Source: Citreicoccus inhibens (lineage in GTDB: Bacteria > Myxococcota > Myxococcia > Myxococcales > Myxococcaceae). From it: 64,000 nucleotides of DNA. Positions 7,812-14,752 of this stretch are shown one piece after another. Both the position numbers and the translations under genes were made by a program. The DNA is taken from assembly GCF_019039035.1 (NCBI RefSeq), contig NZ_JAHNZT010000001.1, positions 62,001 to 126,000 on the forward strand. Reading direction: 5' to 3'. Numbering within the stretch: the stretch's first letter is position 1; each line of letters opens with the position of its first letter. The notes under the pieces were generated by a model that was not told the DNA's origin, did no database searches, and saw only the letters and a list, made by a program, of their open reading frames with translations.

Positions 7812-8692
7812 GCGTCCAGCGTCGACACGGTGAGCGCGTGCAGGTCCGCAACCTCTCCGATGACGTCGATGCGCGTGATGCGTCCGCCCGACTGAGTGAA
7901 GCGGAGGATCCGGTACAGCCGGCCGAGCGGCGCCACGACGAGGCCCACGGCGCCCTCGATGAGCGCCACCCGCGCGGCCTTCGCCCCACGCGACAGGGCA
8001 ATGGACTGCATCGCGGCGGCACGCGCCCCGCGCAGCTCCAGCGCCGCCCCCGGCGGCAACGACTCGCGGTCCGCGCACACGACGACCTCGGGATCCAACA
8101 CGGCGAGCACGCCATCGAGGTCGTTGGCTCGCAGTGCGGCGAGGAACGCGTCCACCACGCTTCGCTGGCTCGCGAGGTCGTCCGCGGAAATATCCTCCGC
8201 CCCTTTCACGCGCCGCCGTGCGCGACTCGCGAGCTGGCGCGTGGCCACCACCGAGCGCCCGACAATGGTGGCGATGTCATCGAAGGAGACATCGAACATG
8301 TCGTGGAGCACGAAGGCCACGCGCTCGGCGGGCTCCAGCGTCTCCAGGACCACCAGCAGCGCGAGCCCCACGGCATCCGCCTGGAGCGCCTCTTCCTCGG
8401 GGCCGGCGCGGTTGGACGCCCCCGCGACCGTCACGGGCACCTGCGCGCCCACCGGATCCTCCGGCCGCGACTTGCGCGCACGGAGCTGGTCCAGGCACAC
8501 GCGCGCGACCACCGTCGTCAGCCAGCCCCCCAGGTTCTGCACGTCCTGGGTGTCCGCGCGGCTCGCGTGGAGCCACGCCTCCTGGACGGCGTCATCCGCC
8601 TCGCTCATCCCGCCAAGCATGCGGAACGCCACGGACCGAAGGTGTCCTCGCTGCTCCTCGAATCGAGTCGCCAGAGCCAGATGTGCAGTCAC
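7808..8692 (-). CDS. ECF sigma factor with C-terminal SnoaL-like extension (SigJ-like)
   Basis: 294 residues. Sigma-2 region about residues 10-80 (RSVAFRMLGGMSEADDAVQEAW, with the LRGWLTTVVAR-type segment as NLGGWLTTVVARVCLDQL). Sigma-4 region about 115-165 (ALLVVLETLEPAERVAFVLHDMF, DIATIVGRSVVATRQLASRARRR). About 120 further residues resemble a SnoaL/NTF2 fold and end ADLHALTVSTLDA. Such tails replace an anti-sigma factor by intramolecular control. The WLPEP linker and DGGGR motif that I recall for canonical ECF41 are not present (SRPEDPVG and CADRESLPPG instead), so it belongs to a related SnoaL-tailed group. It is divergent from a carboxymuconolactone decarboxylase gene, the usual partner of these sigma factors. 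A truncated paralogue is at 3489. Confidence 0.9.
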   Translation of the reverse strand: MTAHLALATRFEEQRGHLRSVAFRMLGGMSEADDAVQEAWLHASRADTQDVQNLGGWLTTVVARVCLDQLRARKSRPEDPVGAQVPVTVAGASNRAGPEEEALQADAVGLALLVVLETLEPAERVAFVLHDMFDVSFDDIATIVGRSVVATRQLASRARRRVKGAEDISADDLASQRSVVDAFLAALRANDLDGVLAVLDPEVVVCADRESLPPGAALELRGARAAAMQSIALSRGAKAARVALIEGAVGLVVAPLGRLYRILRFTQSGGRITRIDVIGEVADLHALTVSTLDA

Positions 8693-8693
8693 C

Positions 8694-8720
8694 GGTCACA
8701 CTCCTTTTTGGCCGCGCGTC
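8694..8720 (+). promoter_or_regulatory. candidate ECF sigma promoter for the carboxymuconolactone decarboxylase gene
   Basis: GGTCACA (8694-8700), exactly 16 bases, then CGTC (8717-8720). This differs by one base from the TGTCACA-N16-CGTC promoter that I recall for ECF41 sigma factors and their decarboxylase/oxidoreductase/epimerase targets. It lies 39 bases upstream of the start at 8760 and abuts the divergent sigma gene. Assignment to the neighbouring sigma factor is inference. Confidence 0.5.
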
Positions 8721-8759
8721 ATACACCCGAAGCCACTTGAACCCAGGAGGAAACACCTC

Positions 8760-9218
8760 ATGAACGCGCGAATGAAGAACCCGGTTTTCATGCACCCCGA
8801 GGCCATGAAGGCCCTGCTGTCCCTGTCCGCCACCGTCGAGAAGGCCGGCATCTCACGCCGGTTGAGCGAGTTGCTTTCACTGCGAGCCAGTCAAATCAAC
8901 GGATGCAGCCTCTGCGTGGAGATGCACGCGCGCTTCCTCAAGAAGGAGGGCGAGACCGACGAGCGCATCTTCACCGTGGCCGCGTGGCGTGAAGCCCCCT
9001 ACTTCACCGACGCCGAGCGCGCCGCGCTGGCCCTCACCGAGGCCGCCACCCGGCTGAGCGACCGAGCGGATCCGGTGTCCGACGAGGTCTGGGACGAGGC
9101 CGCCCGCCACTTCGATGCGACCGCGCTGTCGGGCATCGTCCTGGCCATCGCCACCATCAACGTGTGGAACCGCATCAACGTCACCACGCGCCAGGTGGCC
9201 GGCTCCATCCCGGGCTGA
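8760..9218 (+). CDS. carboxymuconolactone decarboxylase / AhpD-like protein
   Basis: 152 residues from ATG 8760, nine bases behind a strong AGGAGG (8745-8750). The AhpD signature CSLCVEMH (C-x-x-C-x-x-x-H, about residues 49-56) follows SLRASQING, so this is the peroxidase-like CMD family rather than a true ring decarboxylase. Its likely function is a thiol-dependent peroxidase or reductase protecting against peroxides. It lies head to head with the SnoaL-tailed sigma factor, a recurrent sigma/COE gene arrangement, and is probably its main target. The paralogous sigma remnant at 3489 has lost any such partner. Confidence 0.9.
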   Translation: MNARMKNPVFMHPEAMKALLSLSATVEKAGISRRLSELLSLRASQINGCSLCVEMHARFLKKEGETDERIFTVAAWREAPYFTDAERAALALTEAATRLSDRADPVSDEVWDEAARHFDATALSGIVLAIATINVWNRINVTTRQVAGSIPG

Positions 9219-9231
9219 GCATCATCCCAGC

Positions 9232-9263
9232 GCTCGACGTCGGTCTCCCCACGGACGTCGAGC
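9232..9263 (+). terminator. inverted repeat after the AhpD-like gene
   Basis: GCTCGACGTC (9232-9241) and GACGTCGAGC (9254-9263) form a perfect ten-base-pair stem with a 12-base loop, 13 bases past the stop. There is no following T-run. The stretch 9219-9543 otherwise holds only the PadR operator at 9484-9513; no gene was recognised in it. Confidence 0.4.
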
Positions 9264-9483
9264 AGTGGACGTGATGGACCGCGGTGCCCTCTGGCATTTC
9301 CGACTCGGCCTGCGCTCTTGCGGGCCACGTGCCGGGGGGACACCGCATGCCGCATCGATGGGCAGCACCGCTGCGCTTGCTCACGGTCATTCTCAAGCCC
9401 GAGATGCTGAGCGAAAAGGGTCCTTGGGCGAGGCGCTCGACAGACAAGGTCTAGCCCCCCCGGCAGGCCCACTTGCCATCCCC

Positions 9484-9513
9484 AGTACTCGGTGCTACTA
9501 AGTACCGAGTACT
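9484..9513. promoter_or_regulatory. palindromic operator upstream of the PadR gene
   Basis: AGTACTCGGT (9484-9493) and ACCGAGTACT (9504-9513) are a perfect inverted repeat of ten-base arms with ten bases between, 30 bases before the PadR start. ACTAAGTA and CTAAGTAG motifs recur just downstream. The size and location suit autoregulation by a dimeric PadR winged-helix protein, but binding is inferred. Confidence 0.5.
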
Positions 9514-9543
9514 AAGCAGCGCTAAGTAGATGGGGAGCGAGCT

Positions 9544-9873
9544 GTGGGCAAGCAGATGACAGAGATGCTGAAGGGAATCCTGGAGGGCATCGTCCTCGCG
9601 CTCCTGTCCCTGCGGCCCGCGTATGGCTACGAGATCACGGCGCGGCTGAAGGAGCTGGGCTTCTCCGACATCGCGGAGGGCACCGTCTACGCCCTGCTCG
9701 TCCGAGTCGAACAGCGCGGCCTGGTCGATGTGGAGAAGGTCCCCTCGGAGAAGGGCCCCCCTCGCAAGGTCTACTCGCTCAACACGCAGGGACAGGAATA
9801 CCTCGAGGAGTTCTGGAAGACCTGGGGCTTCCTCGCGGCGCGGCTCCAACAACTCCATCCAGGAGGTCAATGA
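9544..9873 (+). CDS. PadR-family transcriptional regulator
   Basis: 109 residues from GTG 9544, or slightly shorter from ATG 9556. It has the PadR winged-helix hallmarks: LALLSLRPAYGYEITARLKELG, then EGTVYALLVRVEQRGLV and the wing PPRKVYSLNTQGQEYLEEF. The C-terminal dimerisation helix is short, as in the subfamily paired with DUF1048. It probably represses its own operon through the palindrome at 9484-9513 and responds to a toxic small molecule. The next gene starts two bases after its stop. Confidence 0.9.
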   Translation: MGKQMTEMLKGILEGIVLALLSLRPAYGYEITARLKELGFSDIAEGTVYALLVRVEQRGLVDVEKVPSEKGPPRKVYSLNTQGQEYLEEFWKTWGFLAARLQQLHPGGQ

Positions 9874-9874
9874 C

Positions 9875-10237
9875 ATGCTCATCTCAGAATTCATCGCGAC
9901 TGTGATTGGCGACAAGAAGCCATGGCGAGAATACAAGGCGCGCGTGAAGCAGCTCCCTGAGAGCTACCGCCTGGCTGTCGACGCCCTGGAGCGATACCTG
10001 ACCTACTTTGGAACGGGTGGAGACGGCACCGCGATGTACGCGGACCTCGTCGACCTGTTCGAACAGAGCGCGGCGAACCACACCCCCATCCGACACATCG
10101 TCGGGGAGGATCCGGTGGAGTTCATCGAGGCGTTCGTCCGGAACTACCCCAAGGGGGCATGGATCCTCCGGGAGCGAGAGCGGCTGACCCTCGCCATCTC
10201 TCGCGCCGCCGAAGCCGACTCGAGACAGGCCGGATAG
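9875..10237 (+). CDS. DUF1048-family protein
   Basis: 120 residues beginning MLISEFIATVIGDKKPWREYKARV, with KQLPESYRLAVDALERYL, and FVRNYPKGAWILRERERL near the end. It is all-helical, soluble and has no catalytic motif. DUF1048 proteins are typically encoded directly behind a PadR regulator, as here (start at 9875, stop of padR at 9873), and often precede an ABC exporter. No transporter follows in this window. The gene is probably co-regulated with padR. Molecular function is unknown. Confidence 0.8.
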   Translation: MLISEFIATVIGDKKPWREYKARVKQLPESYRLAVDALERYLTYFGTGGDGTAMYADLVDLFEQSAANHTPIRHIVGEDPVEFIEAFVRNYPKGAWILRERERLTLAISRAAEADSRQAG

Positions 10238-10459
10238 CGCGCCCGCACGTCGTTCCCAGGCAGCACTCGCCCGTCAAGCCAGGCCCATCACGCACCCGCA
10301 CCGAGCCAACGCGACGCTCGGGCCGGCGATGGCGGCAGCACCCCTCACCTCCATCACGAACATCCGCACGGGGACTCCACCCGTTCGTCAGGCACCGCCC
10401 ACCATGCCGCGGCATGGCGCGAGCATTTCGTTTTCATCTCATCCGAAAGGACAGACAGC

Positions 10460-11713
10460 ATGCTGAACACGGCAAGTGGGACCGTCATGCAGGGTCACGT
10501 CGAGGATGGCTGGGGACGCGTGGCCGATGCCTTCCGCGCGAACTTCGCGGGCTCCCCGGGCGAGGTCGGCGCGGCGTGCTGTGTCTACAGGGACGGCCGG
10601 CCCGTCGTCGATGTGTGGGGAGGCTTCGCGGACCGCGAGGCCCACCGCGCGTGGAGCCCGGACACCCTCGCGTTGGTCGCCTCCACGACCAAGGGTGCCA
10701 CAGCGCTCTGCGCCCATCTGCTCGCCCAGCGCGGCGAACTCGACCTGGATGCTCCGGTGGTCAAGTACTGGCCTGAGTTCGGCGCTGCGGGCAAGGAGCA
10801 GATTCCCGTGCGCTGGCTCCTCTCCCATCAAGCCGGCCTCCCCATCGTCGACGGTCCGCTGACCTTCGAGGACGCCTGCGCCTGGCATCCGGTCATCCGC
10901 GCACTCGAAGCGCAGAAGCCGGAATGGCGGCCGGGAACCGAACACGTCTACCACAGCATGACCTTCGGGTTCCTCGTCGGAGAGGTCGTGCGGCGCATCA
11001 CGGGCAACTCGCTCGGCGCCTTCTTCGCCGAGGAGGTCGCGGCCCCCCTCGGGCTGAGCGCATGGATTGGGCTCCCCGCGGAGCAAGAGGAACGGGTGGC
11101 TCGGATTGAGTACGCCGCGCCGTTCACCCTCGAGGAGATGACCGCTGGGATGATCGAGACCACCGGCCTCGACAGGGACACGGTCATCGCCTGGATGAAT
11201 GCCGTGTGGGGGCCCGACTCCGTGCAAGCCCGCGCCGGACAGCTCGGCGGCGCGTTCGACCATTCCACCGGCTACGCGAACACGCGCGCCTTCCGCGCCG
11301 CGGAGTTCCCCTTTGGGAACATGTTCTCGGACGCGCGCTCGCTGGCCCGGATGTACGCGGCCACCGTGAGCAGCGTCGATGGCGTGCGACTGCTGACTCC
11401 GGCGACCGTCGAGCGGATGACCGTCGTCCAGACCGATAGGACGCGGATGAATGGCCTGCCGCCCGGACTCGACGTTCCGGCCAACCGGTCCTTCTACATG
11501 GCGCTCGGGTTCTGGCGAGCGTGCCCACCGATGCCTTGGGTCGGGCCCGGGTCGTTTGGCCACCCCGGCTCCGGCGGCTCCGTTGCCTTCGCAGACCCCG
11601 ATGCCAGGGTCGGCTTCGGGTACGTCACGAACCTCTGGTCATTTCGAGTCGGGGAGCCGCGCGCCTCGAACCTCGCCGCGGCGGTCACCGCGTGCCTCAG
11701 CTCCCAGCGCTGA
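10460..11713 (+). CDS. serine hydrolase of the class C beta-lactamase fold
   Basis: 417 residues. The nucleophile motif is STTK (SxxK, about residue 76) in LVASTTKGATALCAHLL. A YHSM segment (about 167) provides the YxN/YxS-type element, and HPGSGGS near the C-terminus is the HxG-like third motif. This set indicates an EstB-like esterase or D-aminopeptidase-type enzyme rather than a proven beta-lactamase. There is no clear signal peptide, so a cytoplasmic location is likely. The RBS GAAAGGA precedes the ATG. It stands alone, with 222 bases of apparently non-coding DNA upstream. Confidence 0.85.
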   Translation: MLNTASGTVMQGHVEDGWGRVADAFRANFAGSPGEVGAACCVYRDGRPVVDVWGGFADREAHRAWSPDTLALVASTTKGATALCAHLLAQRGELDLDAPVVKYWPEFGAAGKEQIPVRWLLSHQAGLPIVDGPLTFEDACAWHPVIRALEAQKPEWRPGTEHVYHSMTFGFLVGEVVRRITGNSLGAFFAEEVAAPLGLSAWIGLPAEQEERVARIEYAAPFTLEEMTAGMIETTGLDRDTVIAWMNAVWGPDSVQARAGQLGGAFDHSTGYANTRAFRAAEFPFGNMFSDARSLARMYAATVSSVDGVRLLTPATVERMTVVQTDRTRMNGLPPGLDVPANRSFYMALGFWRACPPMPWVGPGSFGHPGSGGSVAFADPDARVGFGYVTNLWSFRVGEPRASNLAAAVTACLSSQR

Positions 11714-11895
11714 GGGTCACGACGCGCCCCCTCGCGAGGCCCCTTTCCCTCTCATCCGAGCCCCATACCCGACCCGCGAGGCGGGTCATTCCAGACTCAG
11801 AAACGGTTCAACTGTGTCGGAAGCAACCCGTGGCGCGAAGGCGCGATAACTGATTGGAGGCCCGCTGGACGCTCCGAACTTCACTGAGGTCGCCC

Positions 11896-12681
11896 ATGTC
11901 ATGGTTTACCCGAGTCAAGGATGCGGTCGCGCCGAAGCTCGCGCTCCCGAAGACGGACCTCCAGCTTCCGTCCATCGAGCAGGTGACGCAGGCGACGGTG
12001 GCGCTGGCCTTCACGGGGGCGGAGCGGGGCTTGAGCCTGCTCGACAAGGGCGTGTCGGCGGTGGCGGGCAAGGACTCGCGCGCGGCCACCGTGCTCCAGG
12101 ATTTGTCCCGGGCCGACTTCGGGGGGCTGCCGCGCCATGACGGACTGCGAGGGGATTGGTTGAAGCTCTGGGGCCCGTGGCTCCGGGAGCAGAAGCCGGC
12201 CACGCTCGGCCAGTGGGACACGCTGCCGGATGGAACCGACCGCTTCACCGTCCTGGACGAGCGCTACCTGGAAGACCTCGCGAGTCGGCCGCACACGCAC
12301 GAGGCCACCCAGGCGTTCTTCCTGGAGCACCCCAGCCCCCAGCCGGGCGACGTCCTCGCGGCGTCGTTCTCGTTCACGGGCGAGGGCTCCGCGACCGGCC
12401 GCTACTCGGCGGTCGAGTGGTTCCTCGGCTCGCACACCACGAAGGTGACGTGCGTGAGCGTGGACCTGGAGACCGGTGTGGCCACGCTCGAGTACGAGGT
12501 CACCAGCCTGCCCCAGGCCACGCCCGCTCGGGCCCGCGCGGCGGAGGCGGAACTCGCGCCCATGTTCGTGGCGGATGACGCCCACCTGGGTCCCCACGCG
12601 GGACTGGGCTGCGACTTCGCCCAGCGCTACGTGTGGACCCGCCAGGTGGAGGTTCCGACGAACCTCGGCCCCCACGGGTGA
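11896..12681 (+). CDS. uncharacterised protein
   Basis: 261 residues from ATG 11896 (MSWFTRVKDAVAPKLALP), behind a GAGG site; the frame is open further upstream, to 11854. I do not recognise the family. The N-terminus (SIEQVTQATVALAFTGAERGLSLLDKG) is an amphipathic helix region, followed by a mixed alpha/beta domain with LWGPWLREQKPATLGQWDTLP and GRYSAVEWFLGSHTTKVTCVSVDLETG. There is no signal peptide or membrane segment and no catalytic motif that I can name. It is convergent with the LysE gene, with seven bases between stops. Confidence 0.65.
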   Translation: MSWFTRVKDAVAPKLALPKTDLQLPSIEQVTQATVALAFTGAERGLSLLDKGVSAVAGKDSRAATVLQDLSRADFGGLPRHDGLRGDWLKLWGPWLREQKPATLGQWDTLPDGTDRFTVLDERYLEDLASRPHTHEATQAFFLEHPSPQPGDVLAASFSFTGEGSATGRYSAVEWFLGSHTTKVTCVSVDLETGVATLEYEVTSLPQATPARARAAEAELAPMFVADDAHLGPHAGLGCDFAQRYVWTRQVEVPTNLGPHG

Positions 12682-12688
12682 CGCGCCC

Positions 12689-13294
12689 TCACGCGAGCGC
12701 CACGTAGCCCGCGACCGCCAGCATGCACGCGCCGAACGTCCAGCCCTGGAGGCGTACGGCCCGCTCGCCGTGGAAGCGCCCCAGGATGAGCTTGCCGCCG
12801 TAGATCCACGGGAAGTGGCACACCACGCAGACGACCAGGAACGCCCCCGTGAGCTGCGCCACCTGCGCGCCCAGGGACTGCGCGGGGTCCAGGAACTGCG
12901 AGAACATCACCAGGACCATCGAGTGGATCTTCGGGTTGAGCGCCACCGCGAGCAGCCCTTCGCCCAAGCCCGGCGGACCGAGCGCCTCGCGCGCCTCCGC
13001 GGGCGCCGCTGACGAGCGGAAGAAGCCCCACGCGAGGTACAGCAGGTACACCACGCCGCCCCAGTGCAGCACCGGGTACAGCCACGGCACCCCGTGCAGC
13101 ACGCGCCCCAGCCCCAGGCCGTAGAGGACGCAGAGGGCGACGTTGGCGACCTCGAAGCCCAGCCAGAATGCCAGGGTCCCCCGGACGCCGAAGCGCCCAC
13201 CCGCCGTGGCGAGCACGGTGTTGCCCGGACCGGGACTGAACACCATGGGGACCGTGTAGCCCATGAACAGCAACCAGCCTTCGGGGGAGATCAT
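12689..13294 (-). CDS. LysE/RhtB-family amino-acid exporter
   Basis: 201 residues from ATG 13294 (MISPEGWLLFMGYTVPMVFSPGPGN); the longer frame up to 13426 would overlap the divergent LysR start and lacks family similarity. Five or six hydrophobic segments and the SPGPGNTVLATAGGRFG motif near residue 20 are diagnostic of LysE/RhtB inner-membrane exporters. HSMVLVMFSQFL lies in the second half. Transport of an amino acid or homoserine-like compound is inferred from family only. Its divergent LysR neighbour probably controls it. Confidence 0.88.
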   Translation of the reverse strand: MISPEGWLLFMGYTVPMVFSPGPGNTVLATAGGRFGVRGTLAFWLGFEVANVALCVLYGLGLGRVLHGVPWLYPVLHWGGVVYLLYLAWGFFRSSAAPAEAREALGPPGLGEGLLAVALNPKIHSMVLVMFSQFLDPAQSLGAQVAQLTGAFLVVCVVCHFPWIYGGKLILGRFHGERAVRLQGWTFGACMLAVAGYVALA

Positions 13295-13407
13295 GTCCGC
13301 GTACCCTCGGCGCACGTGCGTCGTTTCGTCGCGAGAGACAGACCTCATTTCGGAGCGGAGCCCCAGCGAGCTATCCTCGCGCGCTCGATAAACGGGGTTC
13401 ATCGACC

Positions 13408-14274
13408 ATGCGCCGCATGCCACCACTCGGCGCGCTCCGAGCCTTCGAGGCGGGAGCGCGGCACCTCAGCTTCACGCGTGCCGCCGCCGAGCTGTGCGTC
13501 ACCCAGGCCGCCATCAGCCATCAGGTGCGGCAGTTGGAGGACTGGCTCGGCGTCACGCTGTTCGAGCGGCGAGGCCACGCGCTGCGCCTCACCGCCCGAG
13601 GCGCGGCGTACCTGCGCGAGCTGACGCCCGCGTTCGACCGCATGTCCGAGGCGACCGCGCGCCTCCACGAGCGCGACCAAGGCCCGCTGCGCCTCACCGT
13701 CCTGCCCTCCTTCGCCACCTGCTGGCTCCTGCCGCGCCTGGAGTCCTTCCGCCGCGCCCACCCCGACATCACGCTGCACGTGAGCAGCTCCGCCGAGTTG
13801 TGGGACTTCCTCGACGAGCGGTTCGACCTGGGCATCCGCTCCGGCCTGGGACGATGGACGGGCCTCAAGGCCGAGCTGCTGTCACAGGAGACGCTCAGTC
13901 CCCTGTGCAGCCCCGCGCTCGCGCGGCGACTGCGCAAGCCCTCGGACCTCGCGCGCCTGCCGCTCCTGCACGACACGCCAAAGGACGGCTGGCGACGCTG
14001 GCTGGACGCCTCGGGAGCGGAGGGCGTGGAGGTCCGCCCGGGGCTGAGCTTCGACGACGCGAGCCTCGTGCTCCAGGCGGCGCGGGCCGGACTGGGCGTG
14101 GCCCTGGGCCGCCTCACGCTCGCGTCGGAGGACCTGCGGGGTGGACGGCTGATCCAACCCTTCGAGCAGGCCGTGCCGAATGACTTCGGCTACTGGGTGG
14201 TCCACCCTCGCCCGCTGACGGCGCGCGAGGACGTGACCGCGTTCAAGGCGTGGCTGCGCGCCGAGCTCAACTGA
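13408..14274 (+). CDS. LysR-family regulator, GcvA-like
   Basis: 288 residues. The N-terminal winged helix (PPLGALRAFEAGARHLSFTRAAAELCVTQAAISHQVRQLE) has the GcvA-type pattern, and LFERRGHALRLTARG follows. The remainder is a type 2 periplasmic-binding-fold effector domain (LTVLPSFATCWLLPRL, DLGIRSGLGRW). It is divergent from the LysE exporter, the textbook arrangement for an exporter activated by its substrate. The 3' end overlaps the convergent ankyrin gene by eight bases; the short repeat AGCTC/GAGCT surrounds both stops. Confidence 0.9.
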   Translation: MRRMPPLGALRAFEAGARHLSFTRAAAELCVTQAAISHQVRQLEDWLGVTLFERRGHALRLTARGAAYLRELTPAFDRMSEATARLHERDQGPLRLTVLPSFATCWLLPRLESFRRAHPDITLHVSSSAELWDFLDERFDLGIRSGLGRWTGLKAELLSQETLSPLCSPALARRLRKPSDLARLPLLHDTPKDGWRRWLDASGAEGVEVRPGLSFDDASLVLQAARAGLGVALGRLTLASEDLRGGRLIQPFEQAVPNDFGYWVVHPRPLTAREDVTAFKAWLRAELN

Positions 14275-14713
14275 GCTTCGCGGCGAGGGACGCGTGGCCC
14301 TGCTTCCGAGCCCGGTCCGCTGGTGACTCCTTCGCCTGGTTGAGCAAGCGCGGATTGGCACCGCCCGCGAGCCGCGCCGCGACCCCGTCGTCATGCCCAT
14401 TGCGCGCCGCCGTGTGCAGCGGGGTGTTGCCCCCGGAGTCCGTCAGGTCCGGGTTCGCGCCGCGCGCCAGCAGGGCCGCGACGCTCTTGAGCTTCCCCGT
14501 CCACGACGCGAGGAACAGCGCGGTGGCGCCGCTCTCGTCGCGCGCGTCGAGGACCCGCGGGGTTCCCACGGACGAAGCGGCCAACGTGCGGACCGCGGCG
14601 ACATCTCCACGCACCACGGCATCAAAGAGAGGGTGAACCACGAGCACATCCCGGCAGGCCGTGCACGACCTGGGATGGCCACGCGGGTGTGCGCTCCACC
14701 CAGCAAGCGGCAT
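14267..14713 (-). CDS. ankyrin-repeat protein
   Basis: Up to 148 residues. Three ankyrin repeats are clear: HPLFDAVVRGDVAAVRTLA, then ATALFLASWTGKLKSVAALLARGANPDL, then GNTPLHTAARNGHDDGVAARLAGGANP. The ATG at 14713 lies inside a strong hairpin and has no ribosome site. An internal GTG at 14647 just before the first repeat may be the true start, giving about 126 residues. It is on the same strand as, and 39 bases downstream of, the di-heme peroxidase gene. Small ankyrin proteins next to peroxide-detoxifying enzymes (AnkB beside catalase in Pseudomonas) suggest a chaperone or protective role. Confidence 0.75.
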   Translation of the reverse strand: MPLAGWSAHPRGHPRSCTACRDVLVVHPLFDAVVRGDVAAVRTLAASSVGTPRVLDARDESGATALFLASWTGKLKSVAALLARGANPDLTDSGGNTPLHTAARNGHDDGVAARLAGGANPRLLNQAKESPADRARKQGHASLAAKLS

Positions 14714-14742
14714 CGCGCCGGAAGCACCAACCGGCGCGATGC
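14710..14742 (-). terminator. strong hairpin between the peroxidase and ankyrin genes
   Basis: GCATCGCGCCGG (14710-14721) and CCGGCGCGATGC (14731-14742) are a perfect twelve-base-pair stem with a nine-base loop. It begins ten bases past the peroxidase stop on the minus strand. No T-run follows, so it could be an attenuator, an mRNA-stabilising end or a terminator. Confidence 0.55.
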
Positions 14743-14752
14743 GCGGCGGCGC

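Noticed and set aside
7808-8692. Strict ECF41 assignment of the sigma factor
   Set aside because: The linker WLPEP and DGGGR motifs are missing, so I call it SnoaL-tailed and SigJ-like only, despite the ECF41-like promoter.
10460-11713. True beta-lactamase
   Set aside because: The STTK motif is shared with EstB-type esterases and peptidases; no clear signal peptide and no resistance-gene context.
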